From Anaerolineae bacterium (lineage in GTDB: Bacteria > Chloroflexota > Anaerolineae > Anaerolineales > Anaerolineaceae), in contig JACRAG010000565.1 of assembly GCA_016213455.1 (NCBI GenBank), positions 1-8,960 of the forward strand: DNA of 8,960 nt. Reading direction: 5' to 3'. The notes below the pieces were generated by a model. That model made no database searches. It was given only the letters and a program-made list of their open reading frames with translations, and had not been told where the DNA came from. This document shows, piece after piece, positions 1 to 6,438 of the stretch. Within the stretch, counting starts at the first letter, position 1; each line of letters begins with the position of its first letter. The position numbers and the translations under genes were made by a program.

Positions 1-518
1 TCGAAGCCAAATTCTTTCCACACATCGGTGAAGATCACCACCCAGGGAAACACCGCAGGTTGCCCCAGAAATTGAATGGGGCCTACCCCAAACAATCCCA
101 GGAAATCATTCATCATTCCATCCCGCGCCAGAATGGTGCGGAAAATACCTGCCAGGATGACCCCGGAAAGAAAGTGGGGCAGGTAAACGAGGGTTTGAAT
201 GGCACGCTTGATGCGAAAAAAACGGACTTCATTTAATAACAGCGCGAAGACTATCGCGACCAACAGGAACAAAATAATTTTTACGATCGCGATGAAAAGG
301 GTGTTGCCAAACACCTCACGCGCATCTTGAATTCGAAACAGAAAGAGAAAATTTTCCAATCCCACCCAAGGCGACTGCTGCACGCCCAAAGCGGGATTAA
401 ATTTCTGGAAAGCGATGACCGAATAAAACAGGGGTACAAATGTAAATGCCACGAGCAGGAGGACGCCGGGCAGAATCATCAAATAGTAGGCAAGTTGTTC
501 AGATCTCGATTTTCGCAT
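1..518 (-). CDS. Sugar ABC transporter permease, LplB/CUT1 type (partial, C-terminus outside window)
   Basis: Inner-membrane permease subunit of a binding-protein-dependent sugar importer. Reading the minus strand from the ATG at 516-518 gives 172 residues before the window edge, with no stop. Hydrophobic segments are visible at about residues 11-37, 73-95 and 107-130, and a fourth begins near 155. Two family signatures of LplB/UgpA-like permeases are present: WVGLENF (51-57) just before the permease domain, and TLVYLPHFLSGV (109-120). The cytoplasmic EAA loop that contacts the ATPase would lie beyond the edge. A GAAGGG ribosome site (525-530) precedes the ATG. The gene is downstream of the solute-binding protein on the same strand, the usual lplA-lplB order, so the two very likely form one transporter. 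A second permease probably follows outside the window. The exact substrate cannot be read from the permease. Confidence 0.9.
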   Translation of the reverse strand, partial: MRKSRSEQLAYYLMILPGVLLLVAFTFVPLFYSVIAFQKFNPALGVQQSPWVGLENFLFLFRIQDAREVFGNTLFIAIVKIILFLLVAIVFALLLNEVRFFRIKRAIQTLVYLPHFLSGVILAGIFRTILARDGMMNDFLGLFGVGPIQFLGQPAVFPWVVIFTDVWKEFGF

Positions 519-623
519 GGTTTTCCCTTCTTGATTTTTGGCTGGCCATGCGGCCAAGTACATCATTCCTGCCAGGATCAATCATCCAATTTTCCATCAG
601 TTAACCAACATTTTCGCATAAAA

Positions 624-671
624 GACCAGAGACCAGGGCAAAAAAATGGCGCAATCTCCCGGTCTCTGATC
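624..671 (-). terminator. Intercistronic hairpin 2 with short U-tract (attenuator or terminator-like)
   Basis: On the minus-strand RNA the arm at 661-671 (GATCAGAGACC) pairs with the arm at 624-634 (GGTCTCTGGTC). This gives 11 pairs including one G-U. The stem can extend inward as GGG/CCC past a bulged U. Four U residues (620-623) follow directly. The G-U pair exists only in the minus-strand RNA; on the plus strand it would be a C-A mismatch, which supports the minus direction. It lies between the binding-protein and permease genes and may partly terminate read-through. The U-tract is short, so termination would be incomplete. Confidence 0.55.
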
Positions 672-708
672 CAATTTCAGCTTTGCGGATGGCACCCATC
701 CTCGGTGT

Positions 709-745
709 GGCCGGGGGCCGCCTCAGGGTTGGCGGCGCCCCGGCC
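709..745 (-). terminator. Strong GC-rich intercistronic hairpin 1 just after the binding-protein gene
   Basis: GGCCGGGG (709-716) pairs with CCCCGGCC (738-745), and GCCGCC (717-722) pairs with GGCGGC (731-736). The result is a 14-pair stem with one bulged G (737) and an 8-nt loop (723-730). It begins 22 nt beyond the binding-protein stop codon. No U-tract follows on the minus strand. It therefore fits an RNA-stabilising structure that protects the upstream binding-protein message from 3' exonucleases better than a classical terminator. Such hairpins between binding-protein and permease genes (for example malE-malF) help make more binding protein than permease; applying that here is inference. 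Confidence 0.6.
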
Positions 746-767
746 CTTGTTATGAAATCAGAGCGAA

Positions 768-2486
768 TTACTGGTTCATCTTTTCGAGGAGCGCCGTACC
801 GCCGCTTTCATTCCACTGCTGCACAAACGTGTCGAAATAATCGACCGGTTGCGCGCCAGTGATGATTTGCAGGAAGGCTTCCTCTTCCATCTTCTTCAAA
901 GACGGCCAGTTCGGATCAGTCGGGAAGATGCGGCCTGCTGCCGGATCAGTGCGGACTTCGTTATACCCGCCAGCCAGCCTCATTGCAGCATCCAGGCGCG
1001 CCATGCGGGTGGCCCAGTTGGCCGAGTCGCTGCGCGGAGCAGCCATGTCCTTTTGAATCTGCTCAAATTCCAGCTTCATCGCTGAGCTAAAAGTGGCAGG
1101 ATCCAGTGAACCATCCACCGCCTGCTGGTATTCGCGTCCCATACGCTCCACAACGTACGGTTGCTCGATCAGGAACGGGATGGGGAAAAGCAGACCCCAG
1201 ATTTCATTGAAATTGGCATAGTACTGCGGGGCATCGTTCAAACCGTAGCTCAAGTCATTCTGGATATTCAAGATCTTCAGAACCACTTCCGGATTGGCAT
1301 AGCCCTTCTTCACCACCACATAGCTGTAGGTGTAATCGCCCATCGAGAAGGTGTACTCGCCATTCTTGTCTTTGAGCATGAAGGGCTGCCAGTTGGCATT
1401 GGGGTCATTTTTGACCGAGTCATTCAACGGCCACCACGGAATCCACCACGGGCCAATCATAATGCCGCCCAGACCGCTTACGACGATCTCGTTGGATTTA
1501 TCGGTGTTCTTGGTAGCAAATTCAGGGTCAATCAAGCCATCCTGGTACATCTTTGCCAGGCGGGCCAGGGCTTCCTTGGCTTCCGGCTGTACAGATCCGT
1601 AAACCACCTTGCCTTCCGTGTTGCGGTAGAACAGGGTCGGGAAAGCGCCATAAGCGTTGAAGATGGCATCAAAGCCATGCAGGTTGCTTGGCACCAACAC
1701 CGGGTTCATCGTGCCGGTCAGGCCGTAAGTATCGGCTACGCCGTTGCCATCCGGGTCATTTTCCATGAAGGCTTTGGCCAGCGCTTCCAGATCATCCACG
1801 GTCTCGGGGCCTTTCAGGCCAAGTTTGTCCAACCAGTCCTGGCGCACCCAGACCATCAACGGCGCATCCGCCTGCGGCTGCACATTCGGGACACCCATGA
1901 TCTTGCCATCAATGGTAGCCGCATCCAGTGCGACACCCTTGGTCTGGTTGTAATTCTCCAGAATATCGGCGTTGGCGTATTTCTCAATGTAAGGGGTCAG
2001 ATCTTCAATCGCGCCGGCTTCAGTGAGCTGTTGAAGCTGAGTCGCAGAAACGATCATCGCATCCGGAATATCGCCCGACGAAATGGTCAGGTTCAATTTG
2101 TCGCTGTAGCTGTCGCTCGGAACAACCCAGGCAAACTGCACATCAATGTTAAGCGTGTCTTCGATGTACTTGAGGGCGCGGTTATCTTCCAGCGATTCGC
2201 CTTCCGGCAGCAAGGAAGCGTTTTCCTGCCCACCCTTCACCAATGTCAGGGTGATTTTTTCAGGGTAAGCCGAATATGGATCGGTCTTGCGCCAGGCCGG
2301 CAGATCCTCAGCCGGCGCGGTGGTCGCGGTGGGTTCTTCCACCGCCGCAGGCGCGCTGGTCGCAGTCGGTTCTTCAGCGGCGGCTGGCTCGCTGGTGGCG
2401 GTCGGCTGGGCCGGGGCACAGGCCGACAGGATGAGCGCAATCAGCGTCATCACAATCATCCCTTTCAACAACCATCTCTTCGTCAT
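768..2486 (-). CDS. Lipoprotein extracellular solute-binding protein of a sugar ABC importer (LplA/YtcQ-like)
   Basis: Membrane-anchored substrate-capture component of the ABC importer, 572 residues. The N-terminus is a lipoprotein signal peptide: positively charged KRWLLK, a hydrophobic stretch (9-20), and a lipobox ending LSAC with the modified Cys at 23. A flexible linker (about 24-62) has three 12-residue repeats of the [12 protein letters not shown] type. The mature domain carries [12 protein letters not shown] (213-224), the acidic calcium-loop-like [12 protein letters not shown] (244-255), the aromatic run [10 protein letters not shown] (345-354), and a C-terminal segment ending in [10 protein letters not shown]. 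All are typical of the large (above 500 aa) LplA/YtcQ group of CUT1 binding proteins. An upstream in-frame start would add 27 residues, but the ATG at 2484-2486 has an ideal GGAGGA site and puts the signal peptide at the N-terminus. It lies downstream of the alpha-galactosidase and upstream of its permease. Likely ligands are oligosaccharides or glycosides. Confidence 0.93.
   Translation of the reverse strand: MTKRWLLKGMIVMTLIALILSACAPAQPTATSEPAAAEEPTATSAPAAVEEPTATTAPAEDLPAWRKTDPYSAYPEKITLTLVKGGQENASLLPEGESLEDNRALKYIEDTLNIDVQFAWVVPSDSYSDKLNLTISSGDIPDAMIVSATQLQQLTEAGAIEDLTPYIEKYANADILENYNQTKGVALDAATIDGKIMGVPNVQPQADAPLMVWVRQDWLDKLGLKGPETVDDLEALAKAFMENDPDGNGVADTYGLTGTMNPVLVPSNLHGFDAIFNAYGAFPTLFYRNTEGKVVYGSVQPEAKEALARLAKMYQDGLIDPEFATKNTDKSNEIVVSGLGGIMIGPWWIPWWPLNDSVKNDPNANWQPFMLKDKNGEYTFSMGDYTYSYVVVKKGYANPEVVLKILNIQNDLSYGLNDAPQYYANFNEIWGLLFPIPFLIEQPYVVERMGREYQQAVDGSLDPATFSSAMKLEFEQIQKDMAAPRSDSANWATRMARLDAAMRLAGGYNEVRTDPAAGRIFPTDPNWPSLKKMEEEAFLQIITGAQPVDYFDTFVQQWNESGGTALLEKMNQ
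2304..2405 (-). repeat. In-frame tandem repeat encoding the lipoprotein linker
   Basis: Three imperfect 36-bp units encode [24 protein letters not shown] and [10 protein letters not shown](L) (residues 28-61 of the binding protein). The repeat lies directly after the lipidated Cys and acts as a flexible stalk between membrane and ligand-binding domain. Unit number is likely to vary between strains, since this is a GC-rich in-frame minisatellite. Confidence 0.75.
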
Positions 2487-2490
2487 ACTA

Positions 2491-2496
2491 TCCTCC
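2491..2496 (-). promoter_or_regulatory. Ribosome binding site that fixes the binding-protein start
   Basis: GGAGGA on the minus strand with ATAGT as spacer before the ATG at 2484-2486. It selects this ATG over an upstream in-frame start at 2567, which would put 27 polar residues before the signal peptide. Confidence 0.85.
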
Positions 2497-2515
2497 AAAG
2501 AAAATCTTGCTGATC

Positions 2516-2527
2516 GTTTTCCAAAAC
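2516..2527. promoter_or_regulatory. Small inverted repeat in the binding-protein leader (possible operator)
   Basis: GTTTT-CC-AAAAC, two 5-bp arms around a 2-bp centre, 30 nt upstream of the binding-protein start codon. The adjoining TGATCGTTTT (2511-2520) differs by one base from TCATCGTTTT (4577-4586) in the alpha-galactosidase leader. A shared regulator site is possible but weakly supported. Confidence 0.2.
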
Positions 2528-2595
2528 AACGTCTCGCCCGCTGTGTCTTACAGACCAGGCCAGGCAAGGTTGGATAAAGAGTGAGCCTTTAGCCG

Positions 2596-2601
2596 GTTAT
2601 A
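2596..2601 (-). promoter_or_regulatory. Possible -10 element upstream of the binding-protein gene
   Basis: TATAAC on the minus strand, five of six matches to the sigma70 -10 consensus, about 110 nt before the binding-protein start. No good -35 hexamer is seen 16-18 nt upstream. An internal promoter for the transporter genes is therefore only a suggestion; read-through from the alpha-galactosidase promoter is equally possible, as no terminator is visible between the genes. Confidence 0.25.
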
Positions 2602-2644
2602 CAATCACCTCCTTCGATATAGACGTTCTTCATCCTGCGCCATT

Positions 2645-2656
2645 CAAGCGCTTTAC
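2645..2656. promoter_or_regulatory. LacI-family-like operator core between alpha-galactosidase and binding-protein genes
   Basis: The perfect 8-bp palindrome AAGCGCTT (2646-2653) lies within GTAAAGCGCTTG on the minus strand. It has the central CG flanked by A/T-rich arms typical of LacI/GalR-family operators and catabolite-response sites. It begins just past the alpha-galactosidase stop codon, upstream of the binding-protein gene. No LacI-family gene is in the window. AAAGCGCT also occurs inside coding sequence near 4300 and 5495, so chance is a real alternative. Confidence 0.3.
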
Positions 2657-2661
2657 CAGAT

Positions 2662-4527
2662 TTAAACATCATAAAACAGATAAGCCGGGGTAAACTGCTC
2701 ATTCCCCATATCTCCTGCCTGTGGACCGGCTGCAGCGAGTGAGGCAAAACCATCCGGCAGCCGGGCAGCGGCTTCTTGCGCGCCGGCGCCAAAAATGACA
2801 GCTGCCCTGCGCCCGCTGGCCGGGTCAACGCCAACCAGACCGGTCACTCCTGCGTGGGTTTGCGCCTGCTCACCAATAAAGGTGATATCGCCCGCAAATA
2901 CCTCACGGGTATGCTTGAAATGCTGCAGGTAATCCCGCAAACTATCCCGACCCGCCTGTCCGAACTGGTGTGCGCGGTCATTCAAGATAAAATTTCCGCC
3001 AAACAGGCTCAGATAAGCTGAAGCAGGCAGGGCGCCGTTCCAATCCACAGGACGGTTGGGTTCGAGAAATTTATGGGCAAACCCGGTATTGATCTGGTTC
3101 GCCGGCAGAAAGTGAGCCGCACCGTAGATGTGATAACGCACGATGGATTCCGACTGACTGTGATCGCTCAACCAGTTGGTGTGCGAGCGGCGGATCATCT
3201 CCAGATCGATGCGCCTTCCACCACTGGCGCAGTTCTCCGTCAACATCTCCGGAAAAGATTCCAGCAGTTGGTCCCACAACCGGTAAACGTTCTCAATGTA
3301 GCGGATTTCAGTCACCCCGCGCCGATCCGGTAGATCATTGTGCGCCCAGATGGGAGCCGGGTCAGCGTTCATGTCAAATTTCAAATACTGCCCGCCCAAC
3401 TGTTTGAGGGTGTTCGCAATCGATTGAAATGCCCACTCACGCCCGGCATCCAGGTCCAGGCGCAGCAGGTGGCAACCGTTATTATCCAACAGGCCGGTGA
3501 AGAACAACTCCGGGTGTTCGCGCAGCGCCATGGATTTGGCGTGGGCATGTTCCACATCGAACCAGATGCCCATCTTGCGCCCGTGCTGTTCAGCCAGCTT
3601 TCGCACCGGTTCGAAACCGTGCGGAAATTTCTTCGGGTCCGGACGGCCCCAGTTGCCGATATGCTCCGGCACCGACTCCCAGCGCGCATCATCCCCGCCG
3701 CCCGTCCAGCCGCCGTCGATCACCAGGTAATCGATGCCCACTTCTTCTGCCGCAGGAATCTCGCGTAGAAAGTCACCGGCATTAAAATTTCCGCGGTCAC
3801 CGTAGTAATTGTTGAAGCAGGTCATCAACGGCACCGGTCTGCCCTGATGCCGGGGTTGAACCTGGTCGCGCAAGTGGTTGCGCAGCGCGCGGAAGCCGTC
3901 GCTTGCCGCACCCTGATACACGCCCATCAACACCGATGGCTGACGAAACGTCTCGCCAGGCATAAGCGTCAGGTTGAGATGGGTCATCCCGGCATGGATG
4001 CTCACAACCTCCACATGGCGCTCCATGCGCAAATCCCAGTCGCCGGACCAACCCAATCCCAGGAACCACCCGCCTGTACCCAAAGCATTTTCCAGCACAA
4101 AGAACGGCAAATCCTGGTTCGATGACCGTCCACGCGCCGAACGGGCCACCCAGGGACCGGGCAGTCCTTCGGTCAGGATGGATTTTTCCCACAACGAGAA
4201 GGTAAACGGGGGATAGCAGGCATCATCCAGCCCGCCGCGGCAGCCATGCAGGATGGGCGCAAACCTGCCCTGGCAAGGCAGATGCAGGGATAAGGGACGA
4301 AAAGCGCTGATCGGCGGGGTTGGCTCGATCCCCTCATTGGACAGACTCCACTGCCATTCCACCGCATCGCCAGTCACCGTTCGCACACCCGTTGCCACAA
4401 TTCCATAGGGATAAGCCACCGTTAAACGAACGCCCTCCTGTCGATATCCGACAGGCTGCTCAATCGTGCCGTTGACTGAAAGTACGATTTCCGGCTGGTT
4501 GGCCAGCTCTGCTAATGTCAGTTCCAT
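2662..4527 (-). CDS. Alpha-galactosidase-like glycoside hydrolase, GH36 (clan GH-D)
   Basis: Retaining glycosidase predicted to release terminal alpha-galactose from oligosaccharides or glycosides in the cytoplasm; there is no signal peptide. At 621 aa it is within the GH36 range. An N-terminal beta-sandwich (about 1-225) is followed by a TIM barrel (about 230-540) and a C-terminal beta domain. Barrel signatures in order: GIDYLVIDGGW (264-274), GIWFDVE (320-326) with a following HPELFF, YLKFDMN (381-387), ENCASGGRRID (431-441) and NWLSDHSQS (451-459). By family analogy Asp385 of KFD is the nucleophile and Asp455 of LSD is the acid/base. The start ATG has AAGGA (4536-4540) eight bases upstream, and an in-frame TGA lies just before it. 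The gene has its own strong promoter, and the importer's binding protein follows 175 nt downstream. The active-site strings differ somewhat from classical KWDMNR and SDNTD forms, so a related alpha-glycoside could be the true substrate. Confidence 0.88.
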   Translation of the reverse strand: MELTLAELANQPEIVLSVNGTIEQPVGYRQEGVRLTVAYPYGIVATGVRTVTGDAVEWQWSLSNEGIEPTPPISAFRPLSLHLPCQGRFAPILHGCRGGLDDACYPPFTFSLWEKSILTEGLPGPWVARSARGRSSNQDLPFFVLENALGTGGWFLGLGWSGDWDLRMERHVEVVSIHAGMTHLNLTLMPGETFRQPSVLMGVYQGAASDGFRALRNHLRDQVQPRHQGRPVPLMTCFNNYYGDRGNFNAGDFLREIPAAEEVGIDYLVIDGGWTGGGDDARWESVPEHIGNWGRPDPKKFPHGFEPVRKLAEQHGRKMGIWFDVEHAHAKSMALREHPELFFTGLLDNNGCHLLRLDLDAGREWAFQSIANTLKQLGGQYLKFDMNADPAPIWAHNDLPDRRGVTEIRYIENVYRLWDQLLESFPEMLTENCASGGRRIDLEMIRRSHTNWLSDHSQSESIVRYHIYGAAHFLPANQINTGFAHKFLEPNRPVDWNGALPASAYLSLFGGNFILNDRAHQFGQAGRDSLRDYLQHFKHTREVFAGDITFIGEQAQTHAGVTGLVGVDPASGRRAAVIFGAGAQEAAARLPDGFASLAAAGPQAGDMGNEQFTPAYLFYDV

Positions 4528-4585
4528 CCAATGGGTCCTTCACCGTCAGCGTCAAAATGTCGAATTCAAGCCCAAATCATCGTTT

Positions 4586-4608
4586 TTTGTCCAAAGGCTT
4601 GCGACAAA
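4586..4608. promoter_or_regulatory. Inverted repeat just inside the alpha-galactosidase transcript start (candidate operator or leader stem)
   Basis: TTTGTC (4586-4591) and GACAAA (4603-4608) form a perfect 6-bp inverted repeat with an 11-bp centre. It sits about 15-40 nt downstream of the -10 element, so a bound repressor would block the start or early elongation. On the minus strand a further ATTGTC lies directly upstream of the TTTGTC arm. The regulator is unknown. Confidence 0.35.
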
Positions 4609-4623
4609 TGACAATCTATGAGT

Positions 4624-4652
4624 AGTATAAGGACTGGGAAGAAAAATGTCAA
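4624..4652 (-). promoter_or_regulatory. Near-consensus sigma70 promoter of the alpha-galactosidase gene
   Basis: On the minus strand, TTGACA (4647-4652), a spacer of exactly 17 bp, then TATACT (4624-4629). That is a perfect -35 and a five-of-six -10. Transcription would begin near 4617, giving an untranslated leader of about 90 nt before the ATG at 4527. It follows the hairpin at 4720-4744, so the alpha-galactosidase and probably the transporter genes form their own transcription unit. Confidence 0.8.
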
Positions 4653-4719
4653 TCAAAATCGGCCCCACTTCGCCGGATTTTATACAACCTCTTCCCTGAG
4701 GTCAATCCATTAATACAAC

Positions 4720-4744
4720 AGGACTCCGGCGAAACCGGAGTCCT
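4720..4744 (-). terminator. Hairpin terminator-like element after the six-hairpin glycosidase gene
   Basis: AGGACTCCGG (4720-4729) and CCGGAGTCCT (4735-4744) form a perfect 10-bp stem with a 5-nt loop. It starts 30 nt beyond the glycosidase stop codon. The minus-strand tail GTTGTATT is U-rich but interrupted, so termination may be incomplete. Its place directly before an independent promoter supports a transcription-unit boundary. Confidence 0.65.
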
Positions 4745-4774
4745 TGACGAAGGAACGATGGTTCTGCGCTGTGG

Positions 4775-6211
4775 TCAAGCCAACCACACCTCAATCGTAT
4801 GCTGACCGGTCAGGCTGGCACGAAGGGCCGGCTCAACTTGCTCCCCATCCAGCTGGAACGCGGTGATCCGGCTTCCCTGCCCCAGAACGGTGATTTCCAG
4901 GCTGGACCCGCGGTAAGACAGCCCGGAAAGATGCACGCGCTGCAGGCCCGCTGGCAGGTGCGGGGCAAAGGTCAACCCCGCGGTGGAAAAACGCAGCCCC
5001 AACAGGCCGGTCAACACCATGCGCAGGTAGGCGCTGGCAGACCAGGTCTGGCGCATGCAGGAGGCCCACTGCAAGCCATCCGGACCGCTGCCGTTTTCCT
5101 GCAGCCCACCGTACACCTCGCCAGTCTCGGGGTGGACGATTTCTGCGCACTGCCCATGCCGGTTGAGCGTATCGGTGAACTTTTTATATTCGCGCTCAAA
5201 CAAGTCGGGGCGATGATGCAGTAAAGCCGCCTCCCCCCAAAAAGCAGAGATAAAAGGCCATACTGTGCCGCTGTGCCGGCCAAAACCACCCTGAGCGGTA
5301 TAACGTGCGTAAGAAGGCCACACGCACGGAATGCCGTGGGGTGTAATCACCTGCCTGTCCAGTACCAGGCGGGCCTGATCCGCGTCAGCCAGGCCAAACA
5401 ACAGGGCGAAGGCGTGCCCCAACCCTTCCTGGTGATCCGAACCGCCCTGTGCATCCAGGATATAGTTAAAGGTACCCTTTTCATGGTTCCAAAAGCGCTG
5501 CCGGATCCGTTCTGCCAGCGCTTCACCTTGCGCCTCGACCTCGGCATCCTCCGGCAAACCCAACTCACGGCGCATCTGCCCCGCTACTCGATAGGCCTGG
5601 GCGTAGACACAGTTGGTCGAAAGCGCGTGCATGGGAATGCCATAGCCGGCAGGCGCACGTTTGCCGGGGTTGGCTCGCACCCAATCCAAAATGGAGCTGG
5701 TCCCACCCGGCGAATAGCGGTCAGGGTAGGCTGCCACGCCGTCGCCATAAACTGCCGGCCCGCGGAAAAGTCCGGTCTCCGGGTCTCGCTCCTCGGCCTC
5801 AAAACGACGCAGGCTGTTGCGCACCGCCTCTTCAGCCAGGCGTAGAAAATCCCGGTCGCCGGTGTACAGGTAATATGCCCACGCACCCATCGCCCAAATG
5901 ATCGCGTCCCAATATTGCCCGCCAATGCGTATTCCGGCATCGCTGCGCTCCAGCACAGCCAGGAGGGTGTTGCGCGAGGCATGCGGCTGCGCCAACCCCA
6001 AACCATTCCACACATTGATGGCGGCATCTCGCGTCCAGGGGGTGTCGTAATCCAATCCAGCCAGGATAACCGGGCACGCCTCATCTAACAGCCCATCTTT
6101 AAAAGGCTGAATGTTTCCGCTCAGGTCGCCCATGGCGATGCGGAACGCGCGGTTGATGGCTGGCTCGTTTGTCGTCAGCACCAGAGTAGATAGAGGTTGG
6201 TCCATGTTCAT
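4775..6211 (-). CDS. (Alpha/alpha)6-barrel (six-hairpin) glycosidase, specificity unknown
   Basis: Predicted cytoplasmic glycoside hydrolase of 478 aa with no signal peptide. The body is rich in paired helices. It contains LDYDTPWTRDAAINVWNG (53-70), the YTGDRDFL turn (116-123) typical of six-hairpin enzymes, a Trp- and Gly-rich barrel segment GRHSGTVWPFISAFWGEA (311-328), and QENGSGPDGLQW (371-382) followed by WSASAYLRMVL (390-400). A C-terminal beta-sandwich (about 405-478) has GLTFAPHLPAG and LDGEQVE, as in GH63-, GH65- and GH78-like proteins. Asp62, Asp102 and Glu372 are candidate active-site acids by position only. The likely start is the ATG at 6209-6211, six bases after GAGGA; a TTG three bases earlier is too close to that site. 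It is the first gene of the minus-strand sugar block and divergent from the dioxygenase. I cannot assign a GH family or substrate; GH63/MGH1-like is the nearest impression. Confidence 0.75.
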   Translation of the reverse strand: MNMDQPLSTLVLTTNEPAINRAFRIAMGDLSGNIQPFKDGLLDEACPVILAGLDYDTPWTRDAAINVWNGLGLAQPHASRNTLLAVLERSDAGIRIGGQYWDAIIWAMGAWAYYLYTGDRDFLRLAEEAVRNSLRRFEAEERDPETGLFRGPAVYGDGVAAYPDRYSPGGTSSILDWVRANPGKRAPAGYGIPMHALSTNCVYAQAYRVAGQMRRELGLPEDAEVEAQGEALAERIRQRFWNHEKGTFNYILDAQGGSDHQEGLGHAFALLFGLADADQARLVLDRQVITPHGIPCVWPSYARYTAQGGFGRHSGTVWPFISAFWGEAALLHHRPDLFEREYKKFTDTLNRHGQCAEIVHPETGEVYGGLQENGSGPDGLQWASCMRQTWSASAYLRMVLTGLLGLRFSTAGLTFAPHLPAGLQRVHLSGLSYRGSSLEITVLGQGSRITAFQLDGEQVEPALRASLTGQHTIEVWLA

Positions 6212-6217
6212 CAACGA

Positions 6218-6222
6218 TCCTC
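6218..6222 (-). promoter_or_regulatory. Ribosome binding site of the six-hairpin glycosidase gene
   Basis: GAGGA on the minus strand, six bases before the ATG at 6209-6211. It favours that start over the TTG at 6212-6214 (3-base spacing) and the ATG at 6203-6205 (12-base spacing). Confidence 0.6.
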
Positions 6223-6241
6223 AAAGAGAAGGGATGCGATA

Positions 6242-6273
6242 ATTATATCAAGCTGTGCGCGGTCTATTGCGCA
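6242..6273 (-). promoter_or_regulatory. Promoter of the six-hairpin glycosidase with an inverted repeat over the -35 zone
   Basis: A perfect TATAAT (6242-6247) on the minus strand lies 31 nt before the start codon, with the ribosome site between. The -35 at 17 bp spacing is poor (GCAATA, 6265-6270), so an activator may be needed. An inverted repeat, TGCGC-N8-GCGCA (6256-6273), overlaps the spacer and -35 zone and is a candidate regulator site. Confidence 0.5.
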
Positions 6274-6295
6274 TCGGTTTCCGTACCTGTGCGGG

Positions 6296-6304
6296 TTTGT
6301 CGCA
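6296..6304. promoter_or_regulatory. TTTGTCGCA word shared with the alpha-galactosidase leader
   Basis: TTTGTCGCA on the plus strand here matches the minus-strand word at 4600-4608 in the alpha-galactosidase leader. Similarity continues as AAG-CC there and ATGACC here. An ATTGTC word is near both copies (6327-6332 here). This may be a common operator of the two minus-strand sugar genes, but two short matches prove little. Confidence 0.25.
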
Positions 6305-6353
6305 TGACCACAAGTCCATCACACAATTGTCCATGTTTGGTGCACTTTTTTCC

Positions 6354-6382
6354 TTCATCTTATGTGCGAACCATCCTACAAT
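6354..6382 (+). promoter_or_regulatory. Possible promoter of the dioxygenase gene
   Basis: TACAAT (6377-6382) with TTCATC (6354-6359) at 17-bp spacing, about 57 nt before the dioxygenase ATG. The -10 is good (five of six) and the -35 weak (three of six). A second overlapping candidate is TTGGTG (6337-6342) with TTATGT (6360-6365), also at 17 bp. Confidence 0.35.
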
Positions 6383-6428
6383 GATCCAGCAAATTAGACA
6401 AATGCAGTCCGGTTTTTGCGGCTTTTAT

Positions 6429-6433
6429 GGAGG
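6429..6433 (+). promoter_or_regulatory. Ribosome binding site that fixes the dioxygenase start
   Basis: GGAGG followed by AAATC and the ATG at 6439. The upstream in-frame ATG at 6427 overlaps this ribosome site and has no good site of its own, so the 306-residue form is preferred. Confidence 0.8.
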
Positions 6434-6438
6434 AAATC

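Noticed and set aside
543..556. TGGCC-ATGC-GGCCA inverted repeat upstream of the permease gene
   Set aside because: The arms are only 5 bp and GC-rich with no further context, so chance is likely.
327..755. 142-codon plus-strand ORF over the permease 5' end and spacer
   Set aside because: It is antisense to the permease, which has membrane segments and family motifs, and it runs through both hairpins with no ribosome site.
1161..2513. 450-codon plus-strand ORF opposite the binding-protein gene
   Set aside because: It is fully antisense to a protein with a clear lipobox and family motifs. Its translation is low-complexity at the end and shows no domain, as expected of a shadow frame.
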